NCBI GenBank assembly: GCA_045599325.1
Contig: JAZRVT010000042.1
Location: 1-36,654, forward strand
Direction: 5' to 3'
Length of the DNA stretch: 36,654 nucleotides
Source: Cacconaster sp045599325
Lineage (GTDB): Bacteria > Bacteroidota > Bacteroidia > Bacteroidales > UBA932
A model generated the notes under the pieces. The model had not been told where the DNA came from. It ran no database searches and worked only from the letters and a program-made list of their open reading frames with translations. The translations under genes and the position numbers were made by a program. This document shows positions 1-12,000 of this stretch, in pieces (the stretch's first letter is position 1; the number at the start of each line of letters is the position of its first letter).

Positions 1-3000
1 CGCCGAGCTCTGTCTTCAGGGCCGATACTGCCGAGTTCTCGTCAGAAATCTCCATCTCGCGGAAACGTGCGCTGCCCTCCCTGCGCTGAGGCTGGCGGCC
101 GGCCTTGCGGACCAGGTTGTCGACCTCATCGTCAGTCAGGATTCTTTTGACCTTCATAGATCCAGTGATGATCCAAGGGTCGGTCTGCGGGTTAGGATTG
201 GTACGGTACATATAGAAGCCGTCCTCCGGCAGTCTCTTAAGGCCAGCAAGCGAGTGCTGGTACTTGCCGCTTGTGTTGATACCCTCCGCTTCTGCCTCCG
301 TCTGGTAATCCTTGTCGGCAGCATATTCCACCTCTGCCCAAACGAAATCCTTCGGGAATAGTGTCTTGTTTCCGTTCTCGTCCTTTCGGTTGAACTGGAT
401 AGCATAAGGTATTGTGCCAAGATGCCAGCCTGGACGATATGCGAGCTGTCCGCTGCCGCCCTGCGTGCCCTTGCCGCCGGCCTTGACCTGCGGTCTGCCA
501 GTCTTTGACTCTCCAGCAATAGGTGCTGCATCTGCATCAAGCCAAACGCCTACAGGGGTGTCCTCGCCGTTAGGATTGGCAACCATTGGCGGATAGAGCT
601 TGCCGTTCTTACGGAAGAACACCTTGTAGCCGATACCTGTTTTCTTTGGAGCTGGTTTCTCGCGCAGACGGAAGTGGGTATGTTCAAGAATGAACAGGTC
701 ATCAGTGTTGAAGATCACCGCACACTCTCCGTCTCTCATGCCGTCATAGAGCATTCCGATGAAACCGGCATTGGAGAAGATCTCCGAAGCGAACTGCTCG
801 GAGCCAAAGGCATCGACAAGTCTTTCACGCAATTCAAGGCCTGCATACTGATTGTTCTCAATAGCATTGGCAAGAGACTGCACCCCATTCGGCAACCAGT
901 TCGGTCCATGTACCTCGCGTGTCAGCATTTCGTCAGAAAGCGACCTTACGACATCTGCAATACGTCTGCGGCCAGCCTTTGGCAAGGTCTTCATTTCATT
1001 AATATAGTTGTCTCCAGTATTCTCCGGTATCTCAATAGAATAGAGATTCCTTTGATTCTTATTGACTTTCCAATCATTAATATCGGACTCGATGATAATT
1101 TTAGCATAATCCGGCCTCATGTACGCAGGCCATGCCAATGCCAATGACTTCTTTGCCAACTTGATGTTGCCTCTGTAATCTATGTTAATTACACTCTCAG
1201 CAACTTGATGTGATGAAGTATAGGATTCAAGCCCATCCCAAACCACGTTATTGCCGGCAAGTTTATTTGCATATCCTTCGCCGACTTTTTTATCAAACGC
1301 CACATAGGTTCCGTATCCGTGAGCCTGTGCGCCCTCTCCTTCTCCAACGTGCGACATGTCGAACTTCTCAAAGTCGGCTGCGCTTCCATGGTATGCGGTA
1401 CGGAGATATGTTTTCTCTGCCGAATTGTTGTTATTCTCATTATTATCAGTATCTTTGCTGGTAGAAAGAGCATTGTTCTGATCATTCGAGCTGCCTTGTG
1501 CCGAAGATGTTGAATCGGTTTCGAGACGATTCCAGAGCATTTGCTCTTTTTCTATTTTATTCAGCACTTGTTTGTCTCTCAGATAGTGGCTGCTTTCAAC
1601 AACTTCCATCCCACCCTTACTGATTGATACCGATGCATAATTGATATGCTTCGCACCATTCTCGTCAACAAATGTTTTGACAAACACATACTTTGTCTGT
1701 CTCTCTGCTCCTTCTTCCGGTGCTGATTCTTCAAAGATAATATCAGGCCTTTGGACTGTCGGAAGAAGCATACCAAATTCACGCTCTCGCCCCTTTCCTT
1801 TGTTATTATCATATTGGTTTTCCCCGAACTTAATTTTTCCTACCGGAGTATCAAAGGTCTTTCCTTCTATCTCATTCTTCCATACATCAGCTGTCAATTC
1901 TCTTGGGACAATGACTTCAGCGTTGTCCTGCATTCTTGATAACAATGATTTTGCTTCTTCTGCAGATTTGCCTTTCCCATTGTTGTTCTCCAGATTCTGA
2001 TACGAAGCAACAAGGATTTCGCGTATAGTATCGTCGGTAATCCTATTGTCACGTCCGGAAATAGAATTGATGAAGTTGCGTACAGCATCGACTATCTTTC
2101 TCCACAGGCTCCTTTCGCTCTTTGTGTAATCGGTCTTCTGTGCAAGTTCGGCAATGTATTCCTCGGTCGCATAAGCACGGTCCCAGCCATTTTCTACCAT
2201 AGAAGCTCGAATCTTATTGCGTATGCTCTCCGTAGCATTGTTCCATACGGTATCAATGAACGAATCAAACTCGTCACCCATGAGCTGACGCAGGCCGAAA
2301 TGCGCAACCGCCTCGTGCAGATAGGTCTCGACGACATCGTCAATGCTCTCATGAGTACCGATGTTGATAACGACCTCTTTCTTTCCTTCTGTATAGTGAC
2401 CCTTTGCATCGGAACCGCGCACGAAACGTACAGGAACACCTAGGCGCTTTGAAAGCTTGTTGACAGCTGACATAGCCTCTGCGACCACGAGAGGATTGCT
2501 TGTATCGAGAATGTTCTCTTCATTGTTGCCGGCATCAGCTTCCCTGTTATGCGTTTCAGCTGCGCTTTCATCATCATCGAAATAATCACGGGAGAAACGT
2601 ATGTCAGGATTTTCGCGGTTGAATTCTCCGTTATTGTCGGTCGCAGACTTGATTTGGTTGGCTTCATAAACCATTATCTGCATGCCGTAGTCAACGCCTG
2701 CTTCCTTCAGGAGCTTCTTATGTCTCTCAGCAAAGGTCGCATCAACAACACCATCATATTCGCCCCTGCTTGTCTCCAAAACGCCGTCACTGATGACCTG
2801 TCTAGGATTTCTTACATTGAGGAAAACTGGTACGACATTTGGCTTGCTGAACAATTCTTCTTCTGCCTGATCGTAAGCCTTATTATATTCGGAAATGTAT
2901 TCATTATCATAAGCGTCCTCCTCGGTATGCCCCATGTCATCAACGAATATTTCCATGGCGCGAGCTTCAATCTTTGAGATGTTATCCTGATTAACGCGAT

Positions 3001-6000
3001 TCGTATACCATTCAGCTATCTTAGGAGAGTCAGTGAAATAAAAACCTTCTCCCAACTCGCTTATTGGATCAGTATTTCTGAAAGTATAAAATTCTCTTCC
3101 TGTCCCATGATACATGACCTTCGGCTCGCCGTTCTCATCGACAATCTTAGAGTAGTCTATGAGTTTTTGGCCTTTGTTGTAGGATTTGTCAATTCCATTA
3201 AGTAGATTTGCAAGTGAAATCGAGTTATTGGAATTGCGGGATGTCGCTACGGCTTCATCACTTTGACCAGCCAATAGCTCGATTTTCGTTGCTTCATAGC
3301 TGTAGGCTTTCGTCTTGCTTAAGTCAGTGTTCTCCTTGAGGGTTATCTTGACGCGATATGTCTTCCCGTCTACTGATACGGCACCAAAGAGACGGTGCAT
3401 GGTTATTCCGGCATTTATTCCGTTCTCAACTTTTCTCACGCCGTCAACCTTCCTGTAGTCAGGATGCTGTTCGACATCAATGCTTTCTCTGAGAAGAACC
3501 GGGATCTGTTTCAAAACGGCGTAATGGACATCACGGGACTCGCTCTTGGCTACAGCATCGTTTGAGACGAATTTGTTTATAGTCTGAGTGTTGACCGTTA
3601 TTTCGCCTTTTCCGCCTGTCTCGTTGTTAGAATATGTCCGGAGTAGATTATCCTTCGCCCACTGCGTCGCATCTTTAAGGCTGGAAAAGCCATGGTTTAT
3701 TGAAGCAGGAACTATCTGGACCTTCTTTGCCGCAAGTTCCCAATCACCAAACCATTTCTTGAAAGCCTTGGTTCTCACCAGCGCCCACTGATCCAGCGAA
3801 AGATTCGAATCCTTACCGTTCGGGGCCTTGCGGAAAGTCCCGTCAAGAAGAGATTTCGCAACTATCCGGTCAACCTCCTGCTTGACTTCCTCGCTTCTGT
3901 TCTCAGGTGTAAATTCGTCCCTTGAGAAGAGAAGACTCGGGCTGTCCTCATTAAACCTCTGCGAAAGCGGAATAACCTTACCGCTGTCGTCAAAGGTGAC
4001 AGGCTCCAGGGACTTGATGTTGTTCGGCACATTCTTGTAGGCATAAGTGCCTCCGTCATCCCATCCCCATTCTCTGATGTCGTTTCCGTCCCACCACAGT
4101 TCAGTGACAGGTACATCCTGCTCGATGATATGCCAATTGCCTTCCCCGAACCGGTGATCACCATGCGCGACTGCATAGCTCCTGCTTGGACTTACCCAGT
4201 CTCCTGCACGTAGTTTGGTCTCCACAAGCGCATCCGAAGCCTTGTTGTCTGGCTTGACCTTATCAGGCACGCACCTGAAGACCTTTATTGTCGGGATATT
4301 ACCGTCCTTGGCCTTGCGCGTCTCATCAATGGCCTTCCGCAATGCCCTGAAGGATTCAAGTCCCGATTCATTGTTGTAACCGAACCACCTTGGACCGTTA
4401 TCGGAGAAATAATCATCAGGTTGGCTGCTCACGCCAAATGCGATACCGTACAGGTTTGTATCAAAACCGTCTTCCTCCACTGACTGTCTGAGAGCATCAA
4501 GATTCGTGAAATCCTCTCTGTCTACATCCGGTCCGGGAGCTCCATGTCCGTCACGATGCTCACTGCGCACGTCATATCCTGCCCTGTTCGCAGCCGCATA
4601 AACCATGCGCTGCATCGTATCCGTATCGCCATATTCAACAGCCTTCATGTACTTCTCATCCTCATCAGCTTCCACTTCACGGCTGAAAAGGATGCCCTTG
4701 TCCCCAGGCTCCTCCTGTATTACGTTGAAGATATTCCTCACTGCATCACTGAAACTCTCGACCTCCTCTGCAACGGGATACGGGAAACCGGACAGAGCTC
4801 TGCTTGTCTTTTCGAATTCCTCATACGGCATGCTGCTGCCACGACGCTCCACGAACAGCACGTAATTGCGCATCTTCATCTTGTCAAGATTGTCAATGTT
4901 GATGCCGCGTGAAAGGAAGTGGTTGAGCCTTCCTTGCTTTGCGAGTTCTCTGTCGACCCATTCCGCAAAGAGCCTTGCCGTTATTTCCTCTATCCGTCCC
5001 CAATACTCACCGATTGCAGCCGAACGTCGTGCATAATCAGACTTCCTCACATTGTCAACCAAAGACCTGTAGGCATCAGCAACATCCGGACGGATGTCCT
5101 TGACCATATTGTACGTCACCATACCAAGAGGAACATTGCCCCTGCGTGAGAAATAATTGTCAAGAGCATGCCACCATTCATGAGCGAGAGAGCCTGCGCC
5201 CCTTGTCTTTGTCAGGTTGATGACAACCTCGTTCAGTTCGTAATGAGCGAGCGCACCGCCTGTACCGCGTGCGCCGAATGCCAGGCCAAGTTCTCCGCCG
5301 AGAGACATGGCACGAGGTGAAAGACCGAGTATGTCTGCCAGATCCATGAATGAATCATAGGCCTCGTTCAATGCCGCCTGTCTGTCAGCGTCATTGGTCC
5401 AGTTACCGAACTGCACACCCCTGAATCCGAACGTGTCGCTGAACTGCTCCGGCGTGACATCCTTGCCGTCACGGTAATCCTGACCCTTCCGAGGCGTAAC
5501 ATCAAGAGAGAAATATGGAGCCCTCCTTATCTGTGACTTATATTCGTCAAGCAGATTCCGGAATTCGTCCTCATGCTCATAGAAATACTTCCCTGCGGCC
5601 TGATAAGAGTCGAGGCCTTCGGCCAAAACGATATCCTGCCCAGTAGGATTCATCTTCGCAGGAACATACAAAGCATATTTGCCATCGTCATTCCGTCTCA
5701 CTCCCCAAGGGACATGGGACTTCCTTGTCTCCTTGCCTTCTGCTTCGCGCTTCTTGCTCAGTTGCTCATTGACGGAGGCGTTATTTTCATCATAATTCTC
5801 GCTTGCGGACAATTGCGCTTCCGAGATGTTATCATATAGGCCAAGCCGCAACTCCTCTCCCGTCAACGGATGAATGAACAGCACCCTGTAATGCTTGTAT
5901 CCATTCCTCTGCTGGAGCGGATATTTGTTCGCAGAGATTCCTTTCGCCTTCAGGCTGGCAATCTTCTTGTCTGCCTCCGCTTCGTTATCAACATCGGCAA

Positions 6001-9000
6001 CACTGACACCTCCGTTCTTTGCAATCCACGTTACTGTGAATTTTCCGGAATCCTCCATGATCGGTTCCTCTCCTCTTACTCGGAAAGACTTCATCGGGAA
6101 CTGAACATCACTATCACCGCGCTCGGCCTTCGCCAGTTGCACAAGGCCGTTGATTGCTTCATCAAGCGTGAGAGCATTGTCAACATAATTGTATTTATGG
6201 CCCTTGTCATCCTTGATCTCGAAATACTTCCCGTTATATGACGCCTCGATACGTGAAAGAGGCAGCTTGACTTTATCACCAGGCTGATAGCCCAAGGCTT
6301 CAAGCACCTGAGAAATCGCCCATACCTGATTAGGCGTATGCAAGTCACCAGTGTCAACACCATTTCTTTCTCTATATCTGGCTCTGTCAATCCTGTCCTG
6401 AAGAAGGATGTCTTCAGGAGTCTTCCGCATGTCTTCAATAATTTCCGCCCTGTCTTCCGGAGAGGCAAGAAGAAACTCCTTCAACTGATCGATGCCGGCC
6501 TTCACATCCTTGGCCCACCTGCCAATCTTTTGAGGCGCCGGAGCTGCCTGGCCTTTCCTCTCGGCAATACGGGCGAGATATTTGTCATGAGAATCGGCAC
6601 GCGGCTTATCCTTGAATATCATCGTCTGCATCATCGCCTCGGCCCAGCGTGCATCGTCAGGGCTTATCGTCCCTTCATCAACAAGCTTCTTCAAGTCCGG
6701 ACGCTTGAACACCTTGCCAAGAGGAAGCGCGACAAGGCTTTCCTCCGTAGCGTCGTCGAAACTCTTTGCCAGCGTCTTCAACACATTCTTCCTTGCACCA
6801 GCAATCTCCTCACCAAAATCATCAATCTTTTTTGAGGAGGATTTTGACCTTGTCTTTCTTTCTGAAGTTGTCTTGACAGGAGACTCGTCTCCGGTTTCCT
6901 GCACTTCGGTTTCATTTTCCTGCACATCTATGTTTGTGCGTTGAAGATTTGCCATGCTCTGATAGAGCATACGGGAAATCTCCTCGTCATTCAGCCTGCT
7001 TTCGATTCCGAGGAATTCCTTCACGGCATCCACAATCTTCTGCCAGATAGTCTTTTCCTCTTCGGAAATCTCGGCGTTTGCATCAAGCTTCTCCGCAATC
7101 CTTGCCACGTATTCATCAGCGGCTGCGCGTCTCCTCTTTGTCTCGTCCTTGATGTAGCCGACAGCCCTTTCCCACTTCTGCTTATCCTCTTCACTCATCA
7201 TTTCCCATACGGAATCCATGAATGAATCGAACTTGTCTCCGAGCAACTGACGTAGTCCGTAGTGCGCCACAACTTCATGCAGGTATGTCTCCTGAGCGGA
7301 CTTCGTCACGCTCTCGCTTCTGCCCTTCTCCGCAAAACTCACCACCCCGGGAAGGAAGATTTCCACCTCACCTGTGCCGGGATTGAACCATCCGCGCGGA
7401 ACAGCACGTCCGGCCCTTGTATCGGACAGTATAGCATCCCTCGCTTCTTTGTTCTCCACCTCGGCAACTCCACGGAGAACACGCACAGGGACTCCTACTT
7501 TCTCTGCCATAACACTTATCTCATTCGCAGCCTTGTTAAGTTTCTCCAGCTGGGCCTTGCGTCTTTTCAGTGTACTCAATATTATATCGTAAGCTTTCGC
7601 CATAGGAGAATCCTTCTCCTTCTCCCTGGCCTTCTTCTTTGCATCGGCGATTGTTGTATCAACCATTCTCAGGTCCTTGGATGACATGATGAATTCCTGC
7701 ATCCTCGCCACTTCCTGAGCAATCCTGACCGGTTCCTCGGAGCCAATAGCATCAGCAAGGCTGTTCGGGGTAGGAAAAGCAGGCTTCGCATCCTTGACAT
7801 CCGTAGGAACATCTTCTTCCAAAGGCTTCACGCTTGCATACTCCGCAAACGGCTTCGTCTTGCGAGTTGACGACTCAATCCACTTCTTGAACTCATCCTT
7901 GCTTACAGGCGTGATTGCACCAAGTCCCTGCCAGCCTTCAGAGTAATTTGCAAGATATGCGGCTTTCGCTTCCTCAACGGAGCTGAAGCCATACATCACC
8001 TTATGCTCGTCAAATTCTCCGGTCGAAGGGTTGACCTGATCGACCACATAGACATCGCCCTCCGTTGGATTGTCGGATAGGAAGATGTCGATATGGTCTC
8101 CATCGACGCTCCTGGTACCACGGATATATCCGTAGTCGTTGTTCATATAGGTCTCCCAGGACCTGCCGGAAGCATCCGTCCCTCTGCGGATGCTGCCTTT
8201 CGGATTTTCTATTGTTATTTCATAGCCGTCAATCCTGACATGCCCCATCTTATAGTTGCCGGCCTCCTTCTGGGCCTCGGTCGGGTTGGTATTGACCGCC
8301 GCCCTTGCCTGCTCAATGCTATTCGCCGCTTCCTTCGCCAGCCTTCTGTAGGACTGCTGCAGCGTGTCAACGAGCTTTGCCGTCTCGTATTGGGTCTCCG
8401 TCATAAGGCCGAGGGCACGTCTCACAGCATCGACGATCTTATCCCATATGCTTCGGTTCTGGTCGTACGGGACATTCTCTGCGAAGTACGCAATGAATTC
8501 ATCGGCCGCTGTGCGCAGCCTCTTGACCTCATCGCCCTTCACCTGCCTTAACCTGTCCATATAACGCTTGCGGTCTGCCGGTGACATAAGGCTCCATACC
8601 TTGTCGCAGAGCTTCGCATATCCTTCCTCTCCAAGAAGCTCCCTCATTCCACGGTGGCCTACGACCTCATGGATATAGGTAGAGTACGCCTCCTGTCGGG
8701 AAGCCACATTAGGGGCGTAGAAATGCACCTCGCCGGTCTTTTCCTCGTACCATCCGTTCACCCGCCTGCCTGCCTTCAGCGCCTCCAGCGCCTCCTGGTT
8801 GGTGATGGTGTCTATGGAATCATGCACGATGACCTTGACGCCGAGCCTCTTTTCCATCTGTCTTGCCACCACGTGCGCAGGGCTCTTCTCCAGATCAGAC
8901 TCCTGATTCTGTGTCTTCGGCTGCTCCTTCATCATGGTATCCGGCTGTGCCTCTTCGGCAGGCTCCATCGCAGCGAGCTCCTCGTCGGTCGGCGGCAGAT

Positions 9001-12000
9001 CCTCGACGGGACCCTGCTCCTCTGTTCCACGCATCTCCTCGTAGTCGGCACTGTTCTGCTGCCGCTCCTCCTGCTCCCTTGCTCCCGCATCGGCGAGCTC
9101 CTCAGCGGTGGTTACCTCAGCCTGCGCTCTCTGCTCCTCCTCGGCCTGCGCCTCCAGGTCGGCAGCCCTGCGGGCCTCCTCCTGGCGCTCCGCCTCACGG
9201 TTGTTCGATATGTAGTTGATGATGTCGCCTCTTGTCCTTACCTGCTGGAAGAAGTCTATGACGGCGTCTCGCGCCGCCATGTCATCCTTCGCTCCGGTAG
9301 CGGTCAGCGGCAGGAACCCCATATCATCCGCCTCAGCCACGGCCTCTGCGATCTGTGAGATTGTCATGCCCTGTCCGTTCTTGGCGAACAGACCGAAGAA
9401 TCCCTTCAGGTCGCCCTCCTTGTAGCCGGTCTCCTTCATGAAGGACTCCCGGTTGACCTTGCCGAGTCCGAGATATCCTACTACCTGGGACACAAGCTCG
9501 CTCAGGCTTCGCGGCTCCTGGTTGCGCAGCTTCTCGCGCTCGGCGGCCCGCTTCTTCCTCGTCTCTGTGTCCTTGTAGGAGCTGACGAGCTCCTCGATGG
9601 CGGCCTTGTTACGTCTGACGGCCGCGAGCTCGCTCTCCAGTTCGTCGACCTTGTCGAAGTCCAGCTCTGCGTCGATCTTCTTCTGCAGCTCCTTCTCACG
9701 CTTCGGGAAGGTGGCGAGAACCTTTTCCAGATATGCCTTGCTGCTTGCGCCGTCATCCTGCTTGCGTTCGTCATTCCATGCAGCCCAGGCCTCAGGGTCT
9801 CTGTCGAAGAGAGCCTGCTGGTCTACCACCTGCTCGCCGTTTCTCTCCTTCATCGGGAGTGCCCGGCCTCTGATGTCCTTGCGGATCGGCACTGGTGCTG
9901 GCTCCTGAGGCTGCTGCACCGGCTGCGCTTCCGCAGGGGCAGGGGACGCTTCCATTGCAGGCTGCTGAGCCTCCGGCTGCGGTGCGGCGACTGCCGGCTC
10001 TGCTGCAGGCTGTTCAGCTGGAGCGGCCGTCTGCTCTGCCTGAGCCTCCTGGCTCTGCTGCTCCGGTTCAGCCTCCGCCTGTGCCTGCTCCTCTTTTGCG
10101 ACCTTCAGCCGGCTGACTCTCATCGCGGCGAAATCCGCCGCCGGTATCTCATGGACGGAGTTCTCAACACCGTTAATCATCACCGGCTTGCTGAAGCGCA
10201 CGATGACCTTTCCGTTCGCGCTGAGCGCCGGCTCTGCCGTCGCCTCGACAAGCATACCTCCGACATTCAGTACCTCTTCCTCTCCGGTGAGCGTCGCTTC
10301 CACCTCGGCCGCTGTCGGAGTGTTGATCTCCTGCTCGAGCCGCTGCTGCATCGCTGTCCTCACCGCTTCGCGCCTGCTTCTCTTCCTCTCCTCAGCGTTC
10401 TCTACGTAAGCCGATGCGATATCTTTAGGGGACACCATCTTGCTGGAACCGTCCTCGGCCCTGATGAACACATAGTCATCCGATGCGGCCGCGTCGATAG
10501 CTCCGTTCTCGTCAACTACGAGGTTTCCTCTTATGAGAGTGGGCGAGTAATGCGACTCGTCGTTGAATTGGTCGCTCTTCATCGTGAGATGGTAGATGTT
10601 GCCGTCCTCTGCGGTCATGGCATCTGTCTGCTTGTCATCCTCAGTCATAGATGTCTCTAACCTATCCTCGACAGCGTCATTGATCCCCTGCATCGCGGCC
10701 TTCGCCATCTGGTAGCGCCGGATGGCCTCCGCACGATCAGGATGGTCCTCGGCGTAGTCATCGAGCTGCGCCCTGTCCATGGCGAGTTCCTCGGTGGTCA
10801 GACCTTCAGCGGCATTGTCGAGCTCGATCTTCGCGGCCCGTTTCTCCTCAGGATCCTGAACCTCCTTGGCGGCGTCATACGTGTCGTCTATCTCCATGGT
10901 CTCCGGCTCCTCCTCAGCGCGCTTCTCCCGCCCGAGGCCGTAGCCTATCTCAACCTGCCTTGCATAAGCGTATGCCATCAGGGCGCGCTTCTGCTCATCA
11001 GTGAAGTCGCCTTCTGTAATGAGCCTTACAATGTCGGTGAGCTGCTCGCTGCTTGCATTGTCCATCTGTCCACGGAAGGTGTTCCACTCGTCCTCGATCC
11101 CGACGAAAGCATCTTCCGCCATGTCAATGGCGCTGGATCTGAGGTTGGACACCCGCTGCCTCGGGGACCTGTATCCCATGGTCTTGACGGCGGCTGTGAA
11201 GCCACCGAACAGTGCCACTCCGAGAAATGTGTCGATCAGGTTATCCTTGTTGAACACTGCGTTGTCGCCCTTGAACACGGTCTGGTCGCCGACGGTCAGC
11301 GCGTTCAGCACGCCGCCGACGAGCTCCTCGCCGAACTCCCCGAATACACCATGCCATTGCGTCTGTTCCAGGAAATGGTTTACGCCCCTGGTCCAGTCGG
11401 ATGTGGCAATGTTATCTATAAAGCTGTTCACTCGCTTCAATCCCAGTTTCTGGAGTCCGTGGCCCATCGCTTCGCCTATCGGGAGGAAATACTCGCCGAA
11501 CATCTCGGAGAAGTCCTCGATGACAGTTGCTCCGTATGCCTTCGCGAATGCGCCCCAGAATGTGCCTTCGCCGCCCTCTACTCCGTCGAACTTGATGGTT
11601 CCCCGCTCAGGGTCATAGGCGAATTTCACGTCACCCATCTCGCGGCTGTATGTGTCGGCGATGGTTCTCGGCAGACCGGATGTTGCCGCCATGCCTGCCG
11701 CCCTTGCCACATCCTCTGCAACGAAGGTGCCGACGTTCATCATCGTCTTCTCCAGCTGTGACAGAGTGCCCTTCTTGATCGCCTGCTTCTCAACCTCACG
11801 GATGCCCTTGCGGATGCCGCCTTCCATCAGATCCTCGGTCAACTCGATGCCGGTCTTCTTCGCCAGCCTCTTGCCCAGCGCCCTGGACAGGACGAGCGCG
11901 CTGTCATTTGCTCCGGATCCCAGAGGGTTGAGCATGAACTCTATCATGAACGGGAGCGACTCTCCGGTTGTGAGCCCGGCTTTGTAGCCGCGGCTCAGGA

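Noticed and set aside
8654..9358. 234-codon plus-strand ORF with Leu-rich product
   Set aside because: Antisense to the HEVVGH module and the Glu/Ala-rich coiled-coil part of the giant protein; the Leu/Arg-rich product is the expected artefact.
10742..11761. 339-codon plus-strand ORF
   Set aside because: It is a shadow of the giant minus-strand gene; its product is rich in Leu/Val/His/Cys without any domain, and the opposite frame has clear protein families on both sides.
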